A stretch of DNA of 64,000 bases from a virus, in IMG/VR virus record IMGVR_UViG_3300024243_000005, positions 1 to 64,000 of that record; one strand, given 5' to 3'. Below the pieces are notes generated by a model. That model saw only the letters and a list, made by a program, of their open reading frames with translations, was not told the DNA's origin and ran no database searches. Numbering within the stretch: the stretch's first letter is position 1; each line of letters starts with the position of its first letter. The position numbers were made by a program, and so were the translations under genes. This document shows positions 57,797-64,000 of the stretch, in pieces.

Positions 57797-59680
57797 TTAT
57801 AGTTCCCTTACCCGCGTCACCGGTCGTGCCACGGATCTTTGGTATTTACAACCAGCGTCATAGATTTTGGCGCACTTGCACCCTTCTTGCTGGGGGCATT
57901 TGGCACACACAATCGCAGTAGTTAGCGTCTCTGCTACGTCTGCACGAAACGTCAGTGCGCGTGCTACGTGCTCATCTACTGTGTCCTTGCCCAAGAGACG
58001 GTACACCGTCGTATTGCGCGTCTGCCCAGCACGGTGGTTACGGTCACGCGATTGGTCATAGGCTCCGAGTTCCCAGGGGAGTGCGTAGTAGATCATGTAG
58101 TTTGCAGCGTTGAGCGTAATGCCCACACCCGTCTTGACCTGCGCCAAGTAGACCCTACATCGGGGGTCATTGTTGAAGCGGTCTACCAAGGTCTTGGCTT
58201 TCTTCCCCGTCTTCAACCGTGCGATGGTCCACTTGGATTTATCTTTCTTCCACGACTTCGCGATAGCTGCTTCAATGAAGTCCAGCTCTGCCGTGAAGTT
58301 AGCCCAGATGATGACCTTGTGCGTAGGCTCCACCAGGATATCACGCAGCTTCGAGAGCAGCGCATCGAGCTTCGCGTTTGGAGTGTAGAGTTCCACTTCC
58401 CGAGGAACGGGTTGGGGGTGTACGACACAGCGATTCGTGTGTGGTCGAATATTTCCGATGATGCAATCGCGTAGATGAGGGCACTCATCGCACAGCCCCT
58501 CGTCCTCCTTCCGTTTCTTGTAGACGAAGCCACCTGTTACCTGCAGCAGCTTCCCGACGAGTATTGCTGCGTTCGCCACATCCAACAATCCATCTCCGTG
58601 CAGAAGCCCCTCTTCCTTGAGCAAATCTGTAAGCAAGTCTTCGGCGTTCTGCTCGCGCAGCAACGTCCGATACAGTTTTTGCTGAGAGGCACCCAGGGGG
58701 ACCGCTACGTCAATAACGGTCCTGGGAGGTAGGTCAAGGCAGTCTTCCTTTTTACGACGTAAAGCAACCAAGCCGAGTCGCCGCTGCACAACATCCAGAT
58801 TCTTGAACCCTACAATGATGTGCTTGCTCTTCGGAGCGCGTGTGCAGAACTTGTTTGTGAAGTGCCAGTAGTTTTCACGTGCAAAGCACGGGGATAAGAG
58901 ACGCAACTGGGCGTACACGTCACGCGGGTCCCCGAGAGATGGTGTCCCCGATAGGAGAAGCCTACGCGGAGCTTTCCCTGCGAGGTCCAGCACTGCCTTC
59001 GTCTGCCCGCTATTGTGCGTCTGGAGGTAGTGACTCTCATCCGCCACAAGCGCGGAGTATGGGAGCGTCGCAAGCAGTTCTTTGTACCTGCGCGCCACGC
59101 CATACGTCACCACGCACCCTGAAGTCTCCGGGGCTTCAGCGATCTGCTTCCTCTTCTTCGCTGGGCTGTACCCATCAATGACGGTATACTCCTGCCCGAT
59201 TCCGTGGATCCCGGCCTCCTCTGGCCACACATCGAGGACAACCTTGGGGCACACAATAAGGGGCCAGCACCCTGTGGCCCGCTGCCAGTCGATGACAATC
59301 TTGGTTTTACCCAACCCACACGCGTAGAACAGCGCCGCACGCATGTTGTAGATGGCGTGAAGCAACCCTTCTCTCTGGTGGTCATATGGGTCTGTTTTGT
59401 ATTCGAAGCCATCGGGAAGTGTGGCTTCTTTGATGCGATCCCCGTATGCGTCCTGCGTGTGTATCCACTTCTGCGCTGTATCGGATACCTCTACAGGAAG
59501 CTGGAGCACCTCAATGTCGTTCAACACAATGCGATGCACAGGGAAGAAGGCGGGGAAGTACCACCGCAGGTCTGTGCCTGCCATTGCTCCGTACACCTGG
59601 CTCCACTTTTCATCCACGCCGGGGATGACAAAGACAGGGGTACCCATGAGCCGGGTTACTTTGAGTGGGCTAGGTTTCAT
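57797..59680 (-). CDS. SNF2-type helicase/ATPase with two Cys clusters
   Basis: The 627-residue protein shows SF2 motifs: Q-like YDHQREGL (99-106), Walker A CGLGKTK (121-127), DESH (214-217), LLLSGTPSLGD (motif III), GVGITLNAAN and QSRDRNHRAGQT (motif VI). This pattern is SNF2/Rad54-like, i.e. a DNA translocase. Cys cluster one (CDECPHLRDC, then a Cys after HTNR) sits between the lobes; cluster two (CAKCPQQEGCKC) is near the C-terminus. They may bind zinc and fix the lobes. Phage SNF2 proteins such as T4 UvsW and relatives handle forks and recombination. Ribosome site is weak; the gene follows a 136-residue Cys protein. Confidence 0.87.
   Translation of the reverse strand: MKPSPLKVTRLMGTPVFVIPGVDEKWSQVYGAMAGTDLRWYFPAFFPVHRIVLNDIEVLQLPVEVSDTAQKWIHTQDAYGDRIKEATLPDGFEYKTDPYDHQREGLLHAIYNMRAALFYACGLGKTKIVIDWQRATGCWPLIVCPKVVLDVWPEEAGIHGIGQEYTVIDGYSPAKKRKQIAEAPETSGCVVTYGVARRYKELLATLPYSALVADESHYLQTHNSGQTKAVLDLAGKAPRRLLLSGTPSLGDPRDVYAQLRLLSPCFARENYWHFTNKFCTRAPKSKHIIVGFKNLDVVQRRLGLVALRRKKEDCLDLPPRTVIDVAVPLGASQQKLYRTLLREQNAEDLLTDLLKEEGLLHGDGLLDVANAAILVGKLLQVTGGFVYKKRKEDEGLCDECPHLRDCIIGNIRPHTNRCVVHPQPVPREVELYTPNAKLDALLSKLRDILVEPTHKVIIWANFTAELDFIEAAIAKSWKKDKSKWTIARLKTGKKAKTLVDRFNNDPRCRVYLAQVKTGVGITLNAANYMIYYALPWELGAYDQSRDRNHRAGQTRNTTVYRLLGKDTVDEHVARALTFRADVAETLTTAIVCAKCPQQEGCKCAKIYDAGCKYQRSVARPVTRVREL
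58752..58764. repeat. Palindromic site TTTAC-GAC-GTAAA, copy 8
   Basis: Exact copy of the TTTAC-N3-GTAAA palindrome, inside the SNF2 gene. Confidence 0.75.
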
Positions 59681-59696
59681 GTTTATCTGCTCGACC

Positions 59697-60107
59697 TTAC
59701 GGGCTCTCAGTCTTCAGGTCAAGCAAACAACCTTCACACTTGTAAGAGTGAGTCTCAAAGTTGCGATCCCCACCAAACCTTAGCTTCCATGCATGCTCGC
59801 TGGTAAGGAGTCCTTTGAACTGCCGACAGCGAGGGCACAAGACAATATCGGGTCCCCCCACCGGGAGCCGAATCCACGCATCCTCCATCATGGCGTTGTA
59901 CGCCAACAAGCATTTACGCGGTAAATACTTCCACAACTCCAAGTCTGGGTCTGAGCAATACCCTCCGCTGCTCTCCTTGGTGCACCAGACCTTGGCTGCA
60001 CACGTGTCACAGGCGTACAGCGCAACCGTGGTGTCACACTTGAACTTATCAGGACAGAAGGTGCACGCGAGGCGGTTGTAATCCTCGGTTTTCTTTTCAT
60101 CTGCCAT
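59697..60107 (-). CDS. Cys-rich zinc protein
   Basis: The 136-residue protein has at least eight Cys in pairs (CTFC, CDTC, then single Cys, later CPRC and CEGC), so it probably holds two or more zinc ions. It has no other known motif. AGGAGGGG lies about 13 nt before the ATG. First in the long minus-strand operon (60107 to 52535), so expressed with SNF2, nuclease, endolysin and ParB-like genes. It may bind nucleic acid, though no family is recognised. Confidence 0.65.
   Translation of the reverse strand: MADEKKTEDYNRLACTFCPDKFKCDTTVALYACDTCAAKVWCTKESSGGYCSDPDLELWKYLPRKCLLAYNAMMEDAWIRLPVGGPDIVLCPRCRQFKGLLTSEHAWKLRFGGDRNFETHSYKCEGCLLDLKTESP
59913..59925. repeat. Palindromic site TTTAC-GCG-GTAAA, copy 9
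   Basis: Exact copy of the TTTAC-N3-GTAAA palindrome, inside the Cys-rich protein gene, about 1.2 kb from copy 8. Confidence 0.75.
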
Positions 60108-60143
60108 GTTATACTGTACCCCTCCTGGGCTGAGGAAAACTCC

Positions 60144-61862
60144 ATGATTGAATCACTTTATCGGAAAAACGCATCGCACCCTAACCCCGTGTTCGACTTC
60201 ATGACGGGGTATGTTCCGCGCCAACTACGCGACCTGTTCATGTGGATGGAGTACATCTACTTCAACAGCGCTCAAATATCCGCCGCTCTGAAGAAGTTTT
60301 CGGAGTACCCCATCACGGACATCTCGTACGAGACGCAGAACGCCAAGCTGACTGGGCGCGTCAAGGAGCTGCTGGAAGATACACTCAACGTCAAGGACAC
60401 CCTCATCTTGGCGGGACGAGATCGTTGGATCTACGGTAACTGCTTCCTTTCCATTTACCAGCCATTCGCTCGGTTTTTGAAGTGCCCTTCCTGCGGAAAA
60501 ATCACGAACATCAATCACGTGAACTACCGCTTCCGTTTCAAGAGCCTCGCCTTCCGATACAAGTGTACCAAGTGCAAAGGCGAAGTAGATGGGCAGGTAC
60601 GCGACCGCAAGCTGACTGACCCCACCCGCGTCAACATTATCAGGTGGGACCCGAAGCAAATGGACATCGACTGGAACCCCATCACAGGGGAATCCGAGTA
60701 TTACTACAACATCCCGTCTGACCTTCGCGACAGGGTACAGAAGGGGAACAAGTTGCTCCTCAACACCATGCCCATGTCGTTCTTGCGCGCCATCCGTGAC
60801 AACAAGATGTACAAGTTCTCCAAGGACTTCTTGTTCCACATGAAGGTTGCGCCCCCGGCGGGAATCGATCAGCACTGGGGCTTCCCACCCCTCACCCCCG
60901 CCATGAAGCTCTTCTTTTACGTCATGACGCTCCGCAAGGCGAACGAGGCAATCGCGCTAGATTACCTAGTGCCTTACCGTGTCCTCTCCCCAGCGCAGCG
61001 CATGGCTAGTGGTGATCCCGTTCAGAGTATCAGCCTGGCCAACTTCTTCAGTGAGATTACCGCTGGCATGTCTCGCTGGCGGCGTGACCCGCTGGAGATC
61101 ATGACATCACCCGTCCCCGTCGAGCTGTCACAGATAGGAGGCAACGGACGTGCACTACTCACACTCGGGGAGGTCAAGGACGCGGAGGACTCTATCATCG
61201 CTGCCCTCGGCATCCCCCGGGAGTTCATCTACGGTGGCCTGTCGTTCACCGGGTCAGCCATTACGTTGCGCATGTTGGAGAACCAGCTCCTGACCTACAC
61301 ATCGGAGCTGAACGGCCTCCTACAGTGGATCACCAATCGCTGCTGCAAGATGCTGGGCTGGCAGACTGTTCGTGTGTCACTCACCGAGTTCAAGCTCATC
61401 GACGATGTGCAGCAGAAGCAGCTCATGCTCAACCTGAACCAAGGTGGACAGGGCATCATTTCGAACACCACCATCGCGGAGACCAACGACTTCGACTTGA
61501 AGAAAGAGCGTTCCCGGCGACGACAAGAGGCTCTCGACGAGGTCCGCTTTCAGCACGACCTACAACTGGAAACCATGAAGCTCCAAAACTCCCTGGCACA
61601 CCAGACGCAGCAGCAGGCCAACATGGGCCAGGGCCTCACGTACGATCAGCAAGCAGTCATCGCTGCCGCTGACCAAACCGTGCAACAGCTCATGGGGCTG
61701 GACGCGGGTTCGCGGAAGAGTCAACTGCACGCCCTCCAAGTGGAAGACTTCGTGCTGTACTCCGTCGTCATCCAGCGCTTGGAGGAGATACAAACACAAC
61801 AAGCACAGCAGGCTCGAAGTCAGGGTCAAGGCCAGGGCGGTGGCCAGGGCGGAGGTATGTAA
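60144..61862 (+). CDS. Portal protein with internal zinc ribbon
   Basis: The 572-residue protein matches portal proteins of large myoviruses. It has an N-terminal helical part, a four-Cys zinc ribbon (C114, C117, C141, C144) in the wing, and the typical core of AALGIPREFIYGG, SFTGSAITLRMLENQLLTY (about 355-400). A Gln/Gly-rich C-terminus (about 465-572) follows. The portal is the 12-fold ring through which TerL pumps DNA and to which the tail attaches. GAGG lies 8 nt before the ATG. The zinc ribbon is not part of typical portals, as in TerL here. Genes in the divergent operon are unrelated to packaging. Confidence 0.88.
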   Translation: MIESLYRKNASHPNPVFDFMTGYVPRQLRDLFMWMEYIYFNSAQISAALKKFSEYPITDISYETQNAKLTGRVKELLEDTLNVKDTLILAGRDRWIYGNCFLSIYQPFARFLKCPSCGKITNINHVNYRFRFKSLAFRYKCTKCKGEVDGQVRDRKLTDPTRVNIIRWDPKQMDIDWNPITGESEYYYNIPSDLRDRVQKGNKLLLNTMPMSFLRAIRDNKMYKFSKDFLFHMKVAPPAGIDQHWGFPPLTPAMKLFFYVMTLRKANEAIALDYLVPYRVLSPAQRMASGDPVQSISLANFFSEITAGMSRWRRDPLEIMTSPVPVELSQIGGNGRALLTLGEVKDAEDSIIAALGIPREFIYGGLSFTGSAITLRMLENQLLTYTSELNGLLQWITNRCCKMLGWQTVRVSLTEFKLIDDVQQKQLMLNLNQGGQGIISNTTIAETNDFDLKKERSRRRQEALDEVRFQHDLQLETMKLQNSLAHQTQQQANMGQGLTYDQQAVIAAADQTVQQLMGLDAGSRKSQLHALQVEDFVLYSVVIQRLEEIQTQQAQQARSQGQGQGGGQGGGM

Positions 61863-62369
61863 ATGGAACAGGGCAAAGGGAGCAGCTTCGCGGGTCTACT
61901 AAACGCCGCAGGGGAACTTCCGGAAAACCAAGGACAGGGGGCGAACGTTGATCTACCCTCCGGTGCCATGGCGCTTGGCGGATTCCCTATCCCCGCCGAT
62001 GAACCCGTGGTTAATGACCTCGCGCCCCCCGATAGCTTAGCTGACAAGGGGAAGAAGGGCATCCAAGGACTCCCGGAGTACAACCTCACCGCGCACATGG
62101 AACGCTTCGTCATGGGCACCGTGTGGGAAAAGCAAGAGCAGAGTGAAGAGGCAGGTGGGGGCTACAAAAACGTCCCCGTAGAGCGCGACGATTCAGCGGA
62201 GTACGAACGCATCATCAACATGATGCTCACCGGAGAGGCTGTACGCTCCTGGGAAGAACGCAATGTCCTGAAAGACGGGACCGTCATCGTCGCACTGTGC
62301 TACCTCATCAAAAAAGACAAACCCAGGAAAGACGCCAGCATCGCACCGACACACACGCCTCCGTCCTGA
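61863..62369 (+). CDS. Unknown protein downstream of portal
   Basis: A 168-residue protein starting directly after the portal stop (TAAATG). It has a Gly/Pro-rich N-terminus and a helical C-terminal part (ERIINMMLTGEAVRSWEERN). No motif was recognised. Genes behind portals often encode prohead proteases or scaffolds, but no catalytic triad is visible and the size is small. Ends 5 nt before a hairpin that terminates the opposite strand. Confidence 0.6.
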   Translation: MEQGKGSSFAGLLNAAGELPENQGQGANVDLPSGAMALGGFPIPADEPVVNDLAPPDSLADKGKKGIQGLPEYNLTAHMERFVMGTVWEKQEQSEEAGGGYKNVPVERDDSAEYERIINMMLTGEAVRSWEERNVLKDGTVIVALCYLIKKDKPRKDASIAPTHTPPS

Positions 62370-62373
62370 GAGG

Positions 62374-62402
62374 TAAAAAGCAGCCCGGGGAAATCCCCGG
62401 GC
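62374..62402 (-). terminator. Intrinsic terminator for the minus-strand 63762-62447 unit
   Basis: GCCCGGGG-AAAT-CCCCGGGC (62383-62402) forms an 8-bp GC stem. On the minus strand it is followed by TGCTTTTT. It lies 45 nt after the tiny gene's stop and 5-14 nt after the stop of the convergent gene. Confidence 0.75.
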
Positions 62403-62446
62403 CACTCCATCAACCTGTTAACTGGCATGTACGCGACACCGTCGCC

Positions 62447-62488
62447 TTACAGCACGATGATGAGCAGCAACAACGGCGCAATGCTCAT
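62447..62488 (-). CDS. Tiny 13-residue hydrophobic peptide
   Basis: The frame reads MSIAPLLLLIIVL and stop. A near-perfect ribosome site (AAGGAGG) lies 6 nt before its ATG, one of the best in the window, and a terminator follows shortly. So a real, translated peptide is likely. It is almost wholly hydrophobic, long enough to span part of a membrane. It resembles in tone very short one-span proteins such as DUF3309. A holin-like or toxin-like effect, or a membrane anchor function, is possible. Alternatively the site could be a leader for something else. Confidence 0.5.
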   Translation of the reverse strand: MSIAPLLLLIIVL

Positions 62489-62532
62489 GCCTGCCTCCTT
62501 CTTGTAGATTGTTGAGATGGTGCGTGAGGGGC

Positions 62533-63762
62533 CTACTGCTGCACCTCGTCGGCGGTCTCGACGTCATCCTCCACCTGCACGTCGGCCTCGGGCGCAACCA
62601 CCACCTCGGGGGCCGGGGCGTCGTCCTGCACCTTGACCTCCTCGGCCTCAGCCTCGGGCTCAGCGCCCTCCCCCACCTTGGTCGCGTCCTCATCCACCAC
62701 AGCGTTGTTGCTGGGACGAAGAGCATCGGCCTGGGCATCGGCCTTGGCCTGAGCCTCCGCGCGAGCCTCGGCCAGGGGGTCCTTGGCCGGGGTCGGGGTG
62801 ACCGGGGCCTTGCGCCGCTTGCCCTCGGGGGCGGGACGCTGCTGGGGCGAACCCACATCCTCGGGGGACGCGGTGGCCACGTGGTTCGCCAGGGCCTTGT
62901 CGATGAGGGCGGGGATGCCCGCCTTCGTCTTGGCCGCGCCCTCCTTGAAGCCCGCCGCCTTGGCCTGGGTGAGGTTCTGCTGGTACTGCTTCTCGGTGAA
63001 AGTGACGGGCTTGCCGGGGGTGGGGCGCCCCTTGGCGCGCATGGACTCAGCCATGGTGGCGCCGAACGTTCCGACGCCGTGCTTCTTCTCGATGTCCAGG
63101 CAAGGCCGACAGAGACGATCGCCGGGACGATTCCGCTCGGAACCGTGCTTCTTGACCAGACCCTCGATGCGGTACATCTTGGTCTCGACGAGGATCTTGC
63201 AGCGGGCACAGGGCTGGACGGACACGGTGGTCTCGCGCAAAGCCTTCCACACGGCCTTGACCTTCTTGGGCGTGTCGCACGTCTCGAACCGCTTGACCCA
63301 GTGCTCGGCGGCGTCGTCCATCACCTCACCCAACATCTCGGCGAGGTCGTTCATGTCGGGCTTGGTGCGCTCCATGGCGAGCAGCGCCACGAGGTTTTCA
63401 CGCTGCACCTGGCCATTCAGGGGGATGTGCACACGAATCACGTGCTTCCGCTCAACTTCGGTGAGCGGGGTGTGGAAGTACGCGCGGCCAGCCCCGTACT
63501 CGGGCGCGGGGGCCGTGACGTACTTGGTGCCCGGCACGCCGGGGATGGACCCGATCTCGACCCAGTATTTCCAGTATTTGGCACAGACCTCTTCGAACGC
63601 AGCCAGCACGTCCTCATCGAAGCTGTAGCCCTGGGCGGCGAGAATCGCGAAGCCGTCATCACGCTGACCAGCGCGGTCGTTGGCGATGACAGTGAAGACG
63701 TCCTCGGGGAGGATGACCACCCCATTGGCGTCAAGCAGCAGCGACAGGTTCTTACATGTCAT
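62533..63762 (-). CDS. Unknown acidic protein with Cys pairs
   Basis: The 409-residue protein has a folded N-terminal half of about 260 residues with Cys pairs (CARCKI and CRPCLD, about residues 185-220) that fit a zinc ribbon split by a basic loop. A low-complexity Ala/Glu/Pro-rich acidic tail (about 280-409) follows. GGAGAAGG lies before the ATG. No family was recognised. Strong start, own terminator and acidic tail suggest an abundant DNA-binding or DNA-mimicking protein, but that is speculation. The ATG region is 44 nt upstream of nothing but a 181-bp control region. Confidence 0.6.
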   Translation of the reverse strand: MTCKNLSLLLDANGVVILPEDVFTVIANDRAGQRDDGFAILAAQGYSFDEDVLAAFEEVCAKYWKYWVEIGSIPGVPGTKYVTAPAPEYGAGRAYFHTPLTEVERKHVIRVHIPLNGQVQRENLVALLAMERTKPDMNDLAEMLGEVMDDAAEHWVKRFETCDTPKKVKAVWKALRETTVSVQPCARCKILVETKMYRIEGLVKKHGSERNRPGDRLCRPCLDIEKKHGVGTFGATMAESMRAKGRPTPGKPVTFTEKQYQQNLTQAKAAGFKEGAAKTKAGIPALIDKALANHVATASPEDVGSPQQRPAPEGKRRKAPVTPTPAKDPLAEARAEAQAKADAQADALRPSNNAVVDEDATKVGEGAEPEAEAEEVKVQDDAPAPEVVVAPEADVQVEDDVETADEVQQ

Positions 63763-63943
63763 TGGTACCTTCTCCTCAAACTTCCGTGGTTAGTTCTCCC
63801 GACGAAAAAGAAATCGTATGTGTGTACAGGTTGATTATCATGCCCGCAGAATCCTCCCAGTCGGGAGAAGCATGGGTGACCCTGGGGCACATTCTTATAC
63901 CAAGACTCGCGCTTTATTTAGACTTTCGTCTATACTACCCAGC
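63763..63943. promoter_or_regulatory. Divergent control region at right end
   Basis: A 181-bp gap between divergent genes. It holds a short hairpin CTCCC-AGTC-GGGAG (about 63859-63872) and AT-rich sequence near the right-hand gene with a -10 box TATACT (63931-63936). Minus-strand promoter elements were not certain. Confidence 0.45.
63931..63936 (+). promoter_or_regulatory. -10 box TATACT 7 nt before an ATG
   Basis: TATACT is followed by 7 nt and the ATG at 63944, the same spacing as at the sigma factor gene (51702). No good -35 box and no ribosome site are seen. Confidence 0.45.
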
Positions 63944-64000
63944 ATGGCACTGACACCCGTACTCATTGATGCAAACACCAAGCGCGCCCAGATCCATAAG
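63944..64000 (+). CDS. Start of an unknown gene (cut by window edge)
   Basis: Nineteen codons (MALTPVLIDANTKRAQIHK) remain open to the end of the window. The start is preceded by a -10 box rather than a ribosome site. Too little is seen for a function. Confidence 0.45.
   Translation, partial: MALTPVLIDANTKRAQIHK

Noticed and set aside
62509-63834. 441-residue plus-strand frame at the right end
   Set aside because: Opposite to the acidic Cys protein; Gly/Leu/His-rich composition typical of an antisense reading of Ala/Glu-rich sequence.
1-64000. tRNA genes, CRISPR arrays and insertion sequences
   Set aside because: No cloverleaf-like sequence with a T-loop, no regular direct repeats with spacers and no transposase were seen in the gaps or elsewhere.

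Overview
The window is part of the genome of a large tailed double-stranded DNA bacteriophage. It carries portal, large terminase, a tail assembly chaperone with a -1 frameshift, a tape measure protein, a baseplate J-like protein, a beta-helix tail spike and an endolysin. The baseplate J-like protein and a plausible gp25-like neighbour point to a contractile tail (myovirus), though I see no sheath, tube or major capsid gene here. Genes are packed with ATGA/TAATG start-stop overlaps. The host cannot be fixed. A secreted double-psi barrel protein and a spanin-like membrane protein favour a host with an outer membrane. Several starts look leaderless, a habit common in groups such as Actinobacteria and Deinococcus, but neither point is decisive. 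Base composition looks moderately GC-rich by eye.

Layout. 1-3278 (minus): RNase HII (cut by the window edge), an XRE regulator with a zinc ribbon, a DinG/XPD-type helicase and a secreted RlpA-like protein. 3414-25250 (plus): tail chaperones, tape measure, baseplate hub, a sigma factor, tail amidase, gp25-like and J-like baseplate proteins, large tail proteins, tail spike and two membrane proteins likely to act in lysis. 25267-29795 (minus): a small protein, a membrane HExxH protein, a zinc-ribbon protein, class II ribonucleotide reductase and a RuvC-like nuclease. 29866-32091 (plus): three probable virion proteins. 32092-36717 (minus): a four-gene overlapping operon with a retron-clade reverse transcriptase between two Cys-cluster proteins of unknown function, headed by a DUF2201-type metallopeptidase/VWA protein. 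36789-38469 (plus): two unknown genes. 38429-40280 (minus): a MoxR-type AAA+ ATPase and a small protein. 40309-41856 (plus): terminase, followed by a 435-bp non-coding region with a long inverted repeat. 42292-51536 (minus): replication genes (UDG-like/PolA fusion, primase-helicase, Cas4-like nuclease, a cysteine-containing conserved phage protein). 51702-52538 (plus): a sigma-70 factor with an inserted zinc ribbon. 52535-60107 (minus): ParB-like protein, small proteins, amidase endolysin, second Cas4-like nuclease, SNF2 helicase. 60144-62369 (plus): portal and a neighbour. 62447-63762 (minus) and 63944 onward (plus): an acidic Cys protein, a 13-residue hydrophobic peptide and the start of another gene.

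How it works together. The phage encodes its own nucleotide supply (RNR), replication (primase-helicase, polymerase), recombination/repair (DinG, RuvC-like, SNF2, two Cas4-like nucleases, RNase HII) and two sigma factors able to redirect host RNA polymerase. The most unusual signals are the reverse transcriptase operon, which has no room for a classical retron RNA in front of it, and a genome-wide palindrome TTTAC-N3-GTAAA found nine times in 64 kb. The palindrome is a candidate site for a phage DNA-binding protein, with the ParB-like protein as first suspect.
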